From positions 1 to 44,852 of the forward strand of contig JBBKVK010000278.1 of the NCBI GenBank assembly GCA_037968395.1: DNA of 44,852 nucleotides, written 5' to 3'. The notes below the pieces were generated by a model. That model had not been told where the DNA came from, did no database searches, and worked only from the letters and a program-made list of their open reading frames with translations. This document shows positions 8,672 through 15,719 of the stretch, one piece after another (positions within the stretch are counted from its first letter, which is position 1; the number at the start of each line of letters is the position of its first letter). The DNA is from JADKBO01 sp037968395 (GTDB lineage Bacteria; Bacteroidota; Bacteroidia; Chitinophagales; Saprospiraceae). The position numbers and the translations under genes were made by a program.

Positions 8672-8703
8672 GGCAACCTTTTGCTGACTTTTATTACAAG
8701 TAT
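8672..8703 (+). promoter_or_regulatory. ECF sigma promoter candidate, second copy
   Basis: GGCAACC (8672-8678), 18 bases, CAAGTAT (8697-8703), ending 31 bases before the ATG of the lipoprotein. It repeats the element at 6627-6658, including most of the spacer (GCT-ACTTTTAT is shared). This argues that the lipoprotein belongs to the regulon of the sigma factor at 6697. The gap after the anti-sigma gene is otherwise short. Confidence 0.65.
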
Positions 8704-8734
8704 TAATATTAGGTTCACACAAAATTATTATAAA

Positions 8735-9415
8735 ATGAAATTAAACATTATTTATTTATTTTTAGTAGTGGTGCTTTTTACAGCATGCAACAAGCAAGAA
8801 CAAAACGGATCATTTACGGATTCTAAGTCTACACTTCAATCTTTACTTTTTGATGCTGACAACGATGATAATGATATCAAGAATAACAATGATGACAAAA
8901 AAGATAACGATGACAACGATGACAACGACGGAAAAGAAAGTTGTTTCGAATTAGTTTACCCTCTTAGTATAACAATGCCTGATGGGACTGAATTGTCAGG
9001 AAAAGAAAAAGGTCTTTGGACTGATGTGAAATCTTGGTACAAAGCGCATCCAGATTCAAAAGCAATACCTAGCCTTAATTATCCAGTTAAAATATTGTGG
9101 AAAGATGGCGTAACAAAGACTATCAATAGTGAGAAAGAAATGATAATTGCCAAGAAATATTGCGATGAAAAAGAAATTAAAGAAAAGGATTGTTTTGTTT
9201 TAGTGTATCCGATTACATGGACTATGCCTGATGGTACTAACATAACGATGAATGACGCTAAAGATTTGGCTGGCATCAAGGCATGGTATGAAGCACATCC
9301 AGACTCAAAAGCTAAACCAAGCCTTGACTATCCAGTTGATATATTGTTGAAAGATGGAACTACTCATACAGTGGCTGATGAAAACGAAATGATTGTCATT
9401 AAAAAAGACTGTTAG
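8735..9415 (+). CDS. lipoprotein with two 74-residue Cys-bounded repeats
   Basis: A 226-residue lipoprotein. The signal ends in a lipobox (LFTAC, acylated Cys18). Residues about 38-68 are almost entirely Asp, Asn and Lys, a flexible and possibly cation-binding spacer. Two repeats follow, Cys70-Cys143 and Cys153-Cys226, each exactly 74 residues and about 57% identical by hand count. Shared elements are CFxLVYP, TMPDGT, WYxAHPDSKAxPSLxYPV, KDGxTxT and a closing Cys. A Cys at both ends suggests a disulfide closing each unit. The start is the ATG at 8735, since an upstream TTG frame runs through the promoter. Function is unknown; the regulon promoter suggests it is induced by, or is a ligand or output of, the neighbouring sigma/anti-sigma pair. 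A terminator follows, so it is a single-gene unit. Confidence 0.8.
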   Translation: MKLNIIYLFLVVVLFTACNKQEQNGSFTDSKSTLQSLLFDADNDDNDIKNNNDDKKDNDDNDDNDGKESCFELVYPLSITMPDGTELSGKEKGLWTDVKSWYKAHPDSKAIPSLNYPVKILWKDGVTKTINSEKEMIIAKKYCDEKEIKEKDCFVLVYPITWTMPDGTNITMNDAKDLAGIKAWYEAHPDSKAKPSLDYPVDILLKDGTTHTVADENEMIVIKKDC

Positions 9416-9460
9416 GGATATAGAGATTTTTAGTTAAATTAAATTAAATTAGAAATAATG

Positions 9461-9498
9461 AGGTAGATGGGATGGTCCTGTCTACCTTTTTTGTTTTA
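9461..9498 (+). terminator. Rho-independent terminator after the lipoprotein gene
   Basis: AGGTAGA (9461-9467) pairs with TCTACCT (9481-9487). The stem is extended inward by GG/CC, and the second arm runs into a T tract (9487-9492, then more T). It lies 45 bases after the stop codon and closes the sigma-regulated unit. Confidence 0.8.
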
Positions 9499-9656
9499 AA
9501 TCCTTTATGTTTAGCTATAAAATGTATTGCATAGTTGTACCTGCGCATAGAATGATTATTAAGATAAAGCTTTTTTTGTATTCTCTATATAAATATCAAT
9601 AAAAAGCATTGGGTATATTGCATAATTAAAGTCGTTTTTTATGATTACCTTTAGTA

Positions 9657-10220
9657 ATGGTTCGGAAAATTTTATTAACCCTAATGTCGTTGTTTTTAGT
9701 ACAACAATCTTATAGCTTACTGATTCATATCAATAGGTCAGAGATAGATTCCTGGCTTCAGATTTTTTTCGTAGCATGGCTTATTAATTTGTTTGTTACA
9801 GGTATGTTCGCATTTGTTGGTTTTGCTTATCCCACACATCAACTTCTTCCAAAGTCATATTATAAGATTAATAAACCTAATACCTTAAAGCAGATTTACA
9901 ATGCATTAGGCGTGAATACTTTTAGAAAAGTATTATTGGCAACACTTTGGAGAAGTAAAAAGATGAGAAGTGGTTTTTTTAATGGCACTAGCAAGGGGAT
10001 TGCTAATTTAGAAGAGCAATCGATGTCTTCAGAATTTGGACATTTATTTCCTTTTATCCTTATCAATATATTGGGGATCTATTTTTTAATAATAGGGTTG
10101 ACAAAGCTATGTTTATTTACAATACTGATTAATATTGTAGGAAATCTATACCCCATTTTGCTTCAAAGATATCATAGGATGCGAATTCAAAATTTAAGAA
10201 AAAGACAAAAAAGTAAGTAA
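9657..10220 (+). CDS. membrane protein resembling CrtO-type acyltransferases
   Basis: A 187-residue integral membrane protein with hydrophobic stretches at about 4-24, 35-58 and 128-160. The C-terminal segment NLYPILLQRYHRMRIQNL resembles the conserved end of glycosyl-4,4'-diaponeurosporenoate acyltransferase (CrtO of staphyloxanthin synthesis). The SEFGHLFPFILI segment lines up with its conserved Glu-x-x-His region. The match is short and remote, and no carotenoid gene is nearby, so I assign only a family resemblance. The upstream region contains TACCTTTA 8 bases before the ATG, one base off the primary-sigma -10 box. No operon partner is evident, as the next gene is on the other strand. Confidence 0.5.
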   Translation: MVRKILLTLMSLFLVQQSYSLLIHINRSEIDSWLQIFFVAWLINLFVTGMFAFVGFAYPTHQLLPKSYYKINKPNTLKQIYNALGVNTFRKVLLATLWRSKKMRSGFFNGTSKGIANLEEQSMSSEFGHLFPFILINILGIYFLIIGLTKLCLFTILINIVGNLYPILLQRYHRMRIQNLRKRQKSK

Positions 10221-10297
10221 GATTTGTAGCTTTAAATTGTCTCTGCATTCAATATAGATGATGAAGTTATTAAAATGACTCTGCTAAAAGTCGACCA

Positions 10298-10384
10298 ATG
10301 AAAGAATGGATTCAAGTACCTTTTGACTATTCTGAAAGTTGGGTAGAATATGTTAAATCAGCAATGGAAAATGTGAGAGTGTAG
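10298..10384 (+). CDS. short open frame of unknown status
   Basis: An ATG at 10298 opens a 28-residue frame (starting KEWIQVPFDYSESW, ending in TAG at 10382). The residue mix looks protein-like and amphipathic, unlike the poor translations around it. There is no recognisable ribosome site and no promoter box. It may be a real small peptide or the remnant of a lost gene; no family is recognised. Confidence 0.2.
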   Translation: MKEWIQVPFDYSESWVEYVKSAMENVRV

Positions 10385-10480
10385 TAAGGATTGAATTATC
10401 TTTTGTTTGCCTGTAAAGTTAGATAGTAAATACTTTATGCCTCGTTTTGGAATCTAAAAATTATGTATATTTTATTAAAT

Positions 10481-11071
10481 TCACTCCCTTAAAAAAACCA
10501 AATCACCTTCGCCCTCACTCGAGATGATCGCTTCAGGGATGAAACCAGTATTTGTTGATTTGTGTTGGCAAATGTAATTTACATTCCTAATGATCTCACT
10601 GTCTATTTCATCAAAGGAAGTAGGAAATGTATGGCTATTACACCTTGCTGAGCTCACAATGATTGGATTTGACATCAAATCTATCAAGGTTTGACAAAGC
10701 GGTTCTAAAGACAATCTAACAGCTACTGTTGACTGAAATTCTGTAATGTGCTGTGGGAATTTTGTATTAGATGCTGGGAAAACGATCGTAATCGGTCTTT
10801 CAAAATAATACAGTAAAGTTTCAATCTTAGGAGGCAATGCTGGACAGTATTCTTTTAGCATCGCGATACTATTTACCAAGATTGTAATAGGATATTGGGA
10901 TACTTTTGATTTTAAAGTAACTATTTTGTTAAGTGCCAATTTACTATGCATATTTGCCCCAATACACCAAACAGATTCTGTTGGAAGTAATACCAATCCA
11001 TCGTTGTCGAGGGCATTGGTTAAGTGATGCATTTTATCATTAAATACCATACCCTTTGTAACGGCATTCAT
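10481..11071 (-). CDS. diverged YrdC/Sua5-family protein
   Basis: A 196-residue protein of the YrdC (threonylcarbamoyl-AMP synthase) fold. The N-terminal LLPTESVWCIGANMHSKLAL corresponds to the family signature LLPTDTVYGLG, and the following KIVTLKSKVSQYPITILV to the LKxRxxxxPxxVLV nucleotide-binding strand. In true enzymes the later STSANxSG loop is conserved; here it reads VSSARCNSHTFPTSF, so the Asn and the Gly are lost. The LKxR arginine is also replaced. The normal role is making threonylcarbamoyl-adenylate from Thr, bicarbonate and ATP for the tRNA modification t6A. The changes suggest a paralogue with altered activity or substrate rather than the essential enzyme. A 43-base dyad lies just upstream. 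Confidence 0.7.
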   Translation of the reverse strand: MNAVTKGMVFNDKMHHLTNALDNDGLVLLPTESVWCIGANMHSKLALNKIVTLKSKVSQYPITILVNSIAMLKEYCPALPPKIETLLYYFERPITIVFPASNTKFPQHITEFQSTVAVRLSLEPLCQTLIDLMSNPIIVSSARCNSHTFPTSFDEIDSEIIRNVNYICQHKSTNTGFIPEAIISSEGEGDLVFLRE

Positions 11072-11083
11072 TAATTAAGCTAG

Positions 11084-11126
11084 TATGTCATAAAAGTTAA
11101 AGTCTAAAACTTTAACATTTGACATA
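11084..11126. promoter_or_regulatory. long interrupted palindrome upstream of the YrdC-like gene
   Basis: Outer arms TATGTCA (11084-11090) and TGACATA (11120-11126) enclose perfect inner arms GTTAAAGT (11096-11103) and ACTTTAAC (11109-11116) around a five-base loop. It ends 13 bases before the start codon of the minus-strand gene. No T tract follows on either strand, so it is more likely an operator or a 5' leader hairpin than a terminator. Confidence 0.5.
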
Positions 11127-11231
11127 GTGATGATCCCCATTCATATTAAAAGCTTTAGAGATGTGACAATCTCAACTAAAAATACTTTAAACTACCATTT
11201 AACATATTTGTGTAAAATTTTCATTCTAAAC

Positions 11232-11261
11232 TTGCCCATTCTATTTACCTTCTTACTTTTG
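11232..11261 (+). promoter_or_regulatory. primary-sigma promoter of the beta-propeller lipoprotein
   Basis: TTG (11232-11234), 19 bases, TACTTTTG (11254-11261) matches the Bacteroidota consensus TTG-N19/20-TAnnTTTG. Transcription would begin about 17 bases before the ATG at 11285, which rules out the GTG at 11261 as the start codon. Confidence 0.7.
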
Positions 11262-11284
11262 TGGCTAATTTAAAAATACTTGAT

Positions 11285-12373
11285 ATGAAATACCTTTTTC
11301 CAGTAATGATTTTGTTACTATTGATGTCATGCAAAGACACTAAAGCCCCAGTAGTAAATGATACTGTTGCCATTAATACAGATACATTGAAATTTGAGCA
11401 AGAAATACACTTAAAGAACCTAAAACAATTGACTTTTGGTGGAGACAATGCTGAAGCATACTGGAGCTTCGACGATACTAAAATCGTTTTTCAAGCAAAG
11501 AATGAAAAATGGGGAACTAAGTGTGATCAGATCTATATGGCACCTATTGGTCAGGAGATGTATGATGCACCACAATTGATTAGTACAGGTAAGGGAAGGA
11601 CTACTTGCAGCTATTTCATGCCAGGAGATACGACGATTATATATGCATCTACTCACGAAAATGGCGACGACTGTCCTCCAGAGCCAAGTAGAGAGCTTGG
11701 ATATGTTTGGCCATTATACGAGACTTTTGACATCTATGTCTCAGATCTTAAGGGTAACATTGTTAAGAAATTAACTGATTTTCCAGGGTATGATGCGGAG
11801 GCTACGGTTTCGCCAAAAGGTGATAAAATCGTATTTACTTCTACTAGATCAGGTGATATCGAATTGTACACCATGAATATAGATGGTAGCGATGTCAAGC
11901 AAGTGACTAAAGACTTGGGATATGATGGAGGAGCATTTTTCTCTCCAGATGGTTCAAAACTTATCTACAGATCATCAAGACCTACAGGAGAAGCTGCGGT
12001 AGAATACAAAAAATTACTTAAGCAAGGTCTTGTAAAGCCTTCAGATATGGAGCTTTATGTATGTAATGTCGATGGTAGTGATATTACAAAAATTACTGAT
12101 CTAGGTCAAGCGAATTGGGCACCGTATTTTCACCCCTCTGGTGAGAAAGTTATCTTCTCATCTAATCACACTTCTCAAAAAGGAGGAAGGCCAACCTTTA
12201 ATCTTTGGATGATTAACCTTGATGGATCAGGGTTAGAGCAGATCACTTTTGATACCGTTTTTGATGCATTTCCAATGTTTTCTTACGATGGTACTAAGTT
12301 GATTTTTTCTTCTAATAGAAACAATGGTGGAACTAGAGAAACTAATTTGTTTGTTGCTGATTGGGTAGAATAA
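11285..12373 (+). CDS. TolB-like (PD40) beta-propeller lipoprotein
   Basis: A 362-residue lipoprotein with a lipobox at MSC (Cys16). The body is a run of WD40-like PD40 blades: repeated units of the form FSPDGSKLIYRSSR, then xLYVCNVDGSDxxxIT, seen about five times between residues 45 and 360. Examples are AYWSFDDTKIVFQ, ATVSPKGDKIVFTS, AFFSPDGSKLIYRS, PYFHPSGEKVIFSS and PMFSYDGTKLIFSS. Such propellers in the envelope bind proteins or polymers, as TolB binds Pal; some Bacteroidota members are annotated as oligogalacturonate-lyase-like, but catalytic residues cannot be assigned here. It precedes a secreted GH53 glycanase by 39 bases, so a role in polysaccharide handling is plausible. The start is fixed by the promoter at 11232-11261. 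Confidence 0.8.
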   Translation: MKYLFPVMILLLLMSCKDTKAPVVNDTVAINTDTLKFEQEIHLKNLKQLTFGGDNAEAYWSFDDTKIVFQAKNEKWGTKCDQIYMAPIGQEMYDAPQLISTGKGRTTCSYFMPGDTTIIYASTHENGDDCPPEPSRELGYVWPLYETFDIYVSDLKGNIVKKLTDFPGYDAEATVSPKGDKIVFTSTRSGDIELYTMNIDGSDVKQVTKDLGYDGGAFFSPDGSKLIYRSSRPTGEAAVEYKKLLKQGLVKPSDMELYVCNVDGSDITKITDLGQANWAPYFHPSGEKVIFSSNHTSQKGGRPTFNLWMINLDGSGLEQITFDTVFDAFPMFSYDGTKLIFSSNRNNGGTRETNLFVADWVE

Positions 12374-12386
12374 TGTCGGTTTAGCT

Positions 12387-12394
12387 TATATTTG
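12387..12394 (+). promoter_or_regulatory. possible -10 box before the GH53 gene
   Basis: TATATTTG fits TAnnTTTG and lies 18 bases before the ATG at 12413, inside the short gap after the lipoprotein gene. No well-spaced TTG is seen upstream, so it is a weak or secondary promoter candidate. Confidence 0.35.
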
Positions 12395-12412
12395 GAGTTC
12401 TAAAAACTTACA

Positions 12413-13816
12413 ATGTGGGCTAAATATTTACTTTTATCAATATGTATGGTTTTTGCACTCGGTGTATCGTCTCAGGATTTTTATTTTGGCGCAGATATGT
12501 CTTATGTCAATGAGATGGAGGATTGTGGTGTTGTCTTCAATGAGGACCAAGCTGCAAAAGACCCATATTCAATATTTGATGAGCATGGAGCTAACCTTGT
12601 AAGGCTGCGACTTTGGCACAACCCAAAATGGTATAAATCATTAAACGATGGGAACGTTTATAGCGATTTAGCTGATGTAAAGTTAGCTATAGCTAGGGCT
12701 AAAGACCACAATCTGCAAGTATTATTAGATTTTCATTTATCAGACAATTGGGCTGATCCTTCTAAGCAATTGGTACCAGAGGCATGGTTGTCTGTGGTAG
12801 ATCAAGTGGATATCTTAAAAGACTCCTTGTACAATTATATCTATGGTACTTTAGAATCTCTAAAAGACGAAGGGTTACTTCCCGAAATAGTGCAAATCGG
12901 AAATGAAACAAATAAAGGAATTTTGTTATCTCCAGAGGATAATAAAGTGTGGACGCTAAATTGGGCTAGGAATGCCAAACTATTCAAAGCAGGATTCAAG
13001 GCTGTCAATGATTTTGAATCTAACACAAATAGTGTTGTAAGGACAATGCTGCATGTGGCTGGTCCAAGTAATGCAGAATGGTTGATTGATGGATTTATGA
13101 GTAATGGTGTCACCGATTTTGATATTATTGGTCTATCTTATTACTGGGCATGGCATAAGCCAATTAATATAGATGATGCTGGAGAGATTATAAGGACATT
13201 GAAGTTTAATTATCCATACAAAGATGTCATGATTGTCGAGACAGGGTATATTTGGACCAATGCATCCAATGACAATGCCAACAATATTATCAGCGATACA
13301 GACCCCGATTACCAACCCATCAATCCCGAAAATCAAAGAAAATGGTTAATTGACCTAACACAAGAAGTCATTGATTCTAAAGGATGTGGGGTTGTCTATT
13401 GGGAACCATGCTGGGTATCAAGTAAATGCTTTACACAATGGGGTCAAGGATCACATCAGGAGCATGCCGCATTTTTTGATTTTAGCAATAATTTACTTCT
13501 ACCAGGTGGAATCCAGTTCATAGGGCATTCTTATAACTTATCTACCTCGATTGATCCACTAGTAGATGACCATGCCATCCAGATAATGTCCAACAGCTTT
13601 TCGGGAGATGTCAAAATTAAACTTTCATATGAATCAATCGATACAGTGAGATATTCAGTATTAGATATTTCTGGTAATCGAGTATTTGAAGGCTCGTTTG
13701 TAGGAAGAGAGACTATATTTAAACTAAATGACATCCCATTTGGAGTCTATTTCGTTAGAGTATTAAGTGCTGACAATAAGACTTTTGTAAAGAAGATTGT
13801 GTATAATAATGATTAG
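12413..13816 (+). CDS. secreted GH53 arabinogalactan endo-beta-1,4-galactanase with T9SS tail
   Basis: A 467-residue secreted enzyme. A cleavable signal peptide (about 1-21, ending VSSQ) leads into a glycoside hydrolase family 53 TIM barrel. Hallmarks are FYFGADMSYVNEMED near the N-terminus, LVRLRLWHNP, LLDFHLSDNWADP, the acid/base Glu165 in IGNETNKG and the nucleophile Glu276 in IVETGY. GVVYWEPCW closes the barrel. The family cleaves internal beta-1,4-galactan bonds, as in pectin side chains or arabinogalactan. Residues about 385-467 form a T9SS type A sorting domain (VRYSVLDISGNRVFEG, IPFGVYFVRV, ending KKIVYNND), so the enzyme should cross the outer membrane by the Por system. It may be co-transcribed with the upstream propeller lipoprotein. 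No SusC/SusD pair is nearby. Confidence 0.93.
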   Translation: MWAKYLLLSICMVFALGVSSQDFYFGADMSYVNEMEDCGVVFNEDQAAKDPYSIFDEHGANLVRLRLWHNPKWYKSLNDGNVYSDLADVKLAIARAKDHNLQVLLDFHLSDNWADPSKQLVPEAWLSVVDQVDILKDSLYNYIYGTLESLKDEGLLPEIVQIGNETNKGILLSPEDNKVWTLNWARNAKLFKAGFKAVNDFESNTNSVVRTMLHVAGPSNAEWLIDGFMSNGVTDFDIIGLSYYWAWHKPINIDDAGEIIRTLKFNYPYKDVMIVETGYIWTNASNDNANNIISDTDPDYQPINPENQRKWLIDLTQEVIDSKGCGVVYWEPCWVSSKCFTQWGQGSHQEHAAFFDFSNNLLLPGGIQFIGHSYNLSTSIDPLVDDHAIQIMSNSFSGDVKIKLSYESIDTVRYSVLDISGNRVFEGSFVGRETIFKLNDIPFGVYFVRVLSADNKTFVKKIVYNND

Positions 13817-14139
13817 TTGATTAAGCTCTTAAGTCCTTGGTCTGTTAGTCCTTCGTCTAAAGATGTAATTAGGATCATTCCGAAGAAGAACAACTTATAG
13901 AAAAACAATTTTTCAGCCTCACATGTGCCATTTATGCAAAGGGAGGCCATAGAGTAGAATGTCATAGTTCACTTCAACAAATTCTTTCATACGAATCAAT
14001 ATTCAAGAGTATAATATATTTAACTATTAACAATTGGGCACTTGACTTTCAACCTTCAACCTTTGAACTATTAACAATTACCAAAAAAAGGACAGCCAAT
14101 ACATTCATAAAATTAAAATGCTCTTATCTTTGCACCCAT
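13817..14139. repeat. gene-free stretch with short repetitive phrases
   Basis: No gene was found. Around 13830-13860 the text repeats AGTCCTT-type words, and at 14017-14082 ACTATTAACAATT occurs twice around CTTTCAACCTTCAACCTTTGAA. The same style of simple repeat appears at 43.27-43.35 kb. These look like the low-complexity intergenic repeats common in some Bacteroidota genomes. The last 20 bases hold the pyrR promoter box. Confidence 0.4.
14125..14132 (+). promoter_or_regulatory. -10 box immediately before pyrR
   Basis: TATCTTTG fits TAnnTTTG and ends only 7 bases before the ATG at 14140. Transcription would start at or within a few bases of the start codon, so the mRNA is probably leaderless. 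No clear -33 TTG is visible. Confidence 0.5.
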
Positions 14140-14682
14140 ATGGATAAAGGAAGAGTCATACTGCACAAAAAAAGGTTTTCCCTTACAATTGATAGACTTT
14201 GTCATCAGTTGATAGAGAACTATGAAGACTTCGACAATACTTGTATGATTGGAATTCAAGATAGAGGAGTTTTGCTTGCAGAACGGATGATGCAAAGGAT
14301 TGCCAAACTAAATAAAAAGAAAGTGCCACAATACGGCAAACTAGATATTACATTTTACAGAGACGACTATAGGCATAAGGAGAAACCTCTAAAGGCGTCT
14401 ATCACAGAGATAGATTTTTTGGTGGAAGGCAAGAGAGTCATCCTAGTAGACGATGTATTGTATACAGGTAGGACAATTCATGCAGCTATGACAGCACTTC
14501 AAGACTTTGGACGACCGAAGACTATAGACTTAATTTGTTTGGTTGATCGTAGATTTAATAGACATTTTCCTATTAATCCTGATTTTGCAGGCATAACAGT
14601 AGACTCTCTAGATGAGGCATATGTAAAGGTGGAATGGAATGACAATGGTGATGATCAGATATTATTATTTTCAGATAAATAA
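14140..14682 (+). CDS. pyrR: PyrR, pyrimidine operon regulator / uracil phosphoribosyltransferase
   Basis: A 180-residue type I phosphoribosyltransferase. The PRPP-binding loop VILVDDVLYTGRTIHAAMTAL (about 105-125) is a near-perfect PyrR signature, and the N-terminal MIGIQDRGVLLAERM and YGKLDITFYRDDYR segments also match. PyrR converts uracil and PRPP to UMP, and in some bacteria binds pyr mRNA. It is followed after 17 bases by pyrB, so the two form a pyrimidine operon. Because the transcript appears leaderless and the gap to pyrB holds no hairpin, Bacillus-style attenuation at this locus is unlikely; the enzyme role or action at another site is more plausible. Confidence 0.93.
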   Translation: MDKGRVILHKKRFSLTIDRLCHQLIENYEDFDNTCMIGIQDRGVLLAERMMQRIAKLNKKKVPQYGKLDITFYRDDYRHKEKPLKASITEIDFLVEGKRVILVDDVLYTGRTIHAAMTALQDFGRPKTIDLICLVDRRFNRHFPINPDFAGITVDSLDEAYVKVEWNDNGDDQILLFSDK

Positions 14683-14699
14683 ATAAGAAATACACAACA

Positions 14700-15629
14700 A
14701 TGGTGCAATCTCAGTTGAGTACAAAACACCTTTTAGGAATCAAATACATCAATAAAGAGGATATCAACCTGATATTTAAGGCTGCATCTGACTTTAAAGA
14801 TGTCATCAATAGACCTATTAAGAAAGTACCTTCTTTGAGAGATGTAACCATTGCCAATATATTTTTTGAAAACAGTACTAGGACTAGAATATCCTTTGAG
14901 TTAGCTGAGAAACGTCTTTCAGCAGATGTTGTAAACTTTTCAGCATCATCTTCTTCAGTAACTAAAGGAGAGACTTTACTAGATACGGTTAATAATATAT
15001 TATCGATGAAAGTCGATATGGTAGTCATGAGGCATCCAGCTCCAGGGGCCCACCATTTTTTGTCTAATAAAATAGAAGCCAATATTATAAATGCTGGTGA
15101 TGGGACCCATGAGCACCCAACTCAAGCGTTGTTAGATGCTTTTTCTATGCAAGAAAAAATAGGCAACCTTAAAGATAAAAAGATACTAATCGTAGGAGAT
15201 ATTGTGCATAGTAGGGTAGCACTTAGTAATATATTTTGCCTGCAGAAGTTAGGAGCTAAAGTAAAAGTATGTGGACCTCCAACGTTGATCCCAAAATATA
15301 TAACAGAGCTAGGAGTCGAAGTGGAATATGATATCAATAAAGCATTAAAATGGTGTGATGTAGCCAATGTACTAAGGATTCAGTTAGAAAGACAAGATAT
15401 TAAATACATCCCATCACTTAGAGAATATGCCATGTATTATGGTATCAATAAGCAAATGCTCGATAATTTGAATAAAGAAATTGTCTTAATGCATCCAGGA
15501 CCGATTAACAGAGGAGTAGAACTTTCATCAGATGCTGCAGACTCACATCACAGTATTATATTAGGGCAGGTAGAGAATGGGGTAGCAATCAGGATGGCCG
15601 TCCTATATCTATTGGCGGGTAAAAAATAA
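14700..15629 (+). CDS. pyrB: aspartate carbamoyltransferase catalytic subunit
   Basis: A 309-residue enzyme that joins carbamoyl phosphate and L-aspartate to N-carbamoyl-aspartate, the committed step of pyrimidine synthesis. The carbamoyl phosphate loop FENSTRTRISFE (about 59-70), the SSSVTKGETLLDT loop, VVMRHPAPGAH, GDGTHEHPTQALLDAF and GDIVHSRVALSN are all intact. The aspartate-binding region is seen in VLRIQLERQ and MHPGPINRGVEL near the C-terminus. Length is normal for the catalytic chain. No pyrI regulatory gene is adjacent, as expected for the unregulated trimeric class. It is coupled to pyrR. Confidence 0.96.
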   Translation: MVQSQLSTKHLLGIKYINKEDINLIFKAASDFKDVINRPIKKVPSLRDVTIANIFFENSTRTRISFELAEKRLSADVVNFSASSSSVTKGETLLDTVNNILSMKVDMVVMRHPAPGAHHFLSNKIEANIINAGDGTHEHPTQALLDAFSMQEKIGNLKDKKILIVGDIVHSRVALSNIFCLQKLGAKVKVCGPPTLIPKYITELGVEVEYDINKALKWCDVANVLRIQLERQDIKYIPSLREYAMYYGINKQMLDNLNKEIVLMHPGPINRGVELSSDAADSHHSIILGQVENGVAIRMAVLYLLAGKK

Positions 15630-15719
15630 ATGACAAAAAATAACTTTTTTTAAAACTAGACGCAGCGTTTATCTACCCTCAATCATCTTATAAATATAAC
15701 TTAATAATCTAATATACTA

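Noticed and set aside
14683..14699. PyrR attenuator between pyrR and pyrB
   Set aside because: The gap is only 17 bases with no hairpin or PyrR-binding loop.
15162..15168. GGCAACC, the -35 box of the ECF element
   Set aside because: It lies inside pyrB and no CAAGTAT follows at 18 bases.
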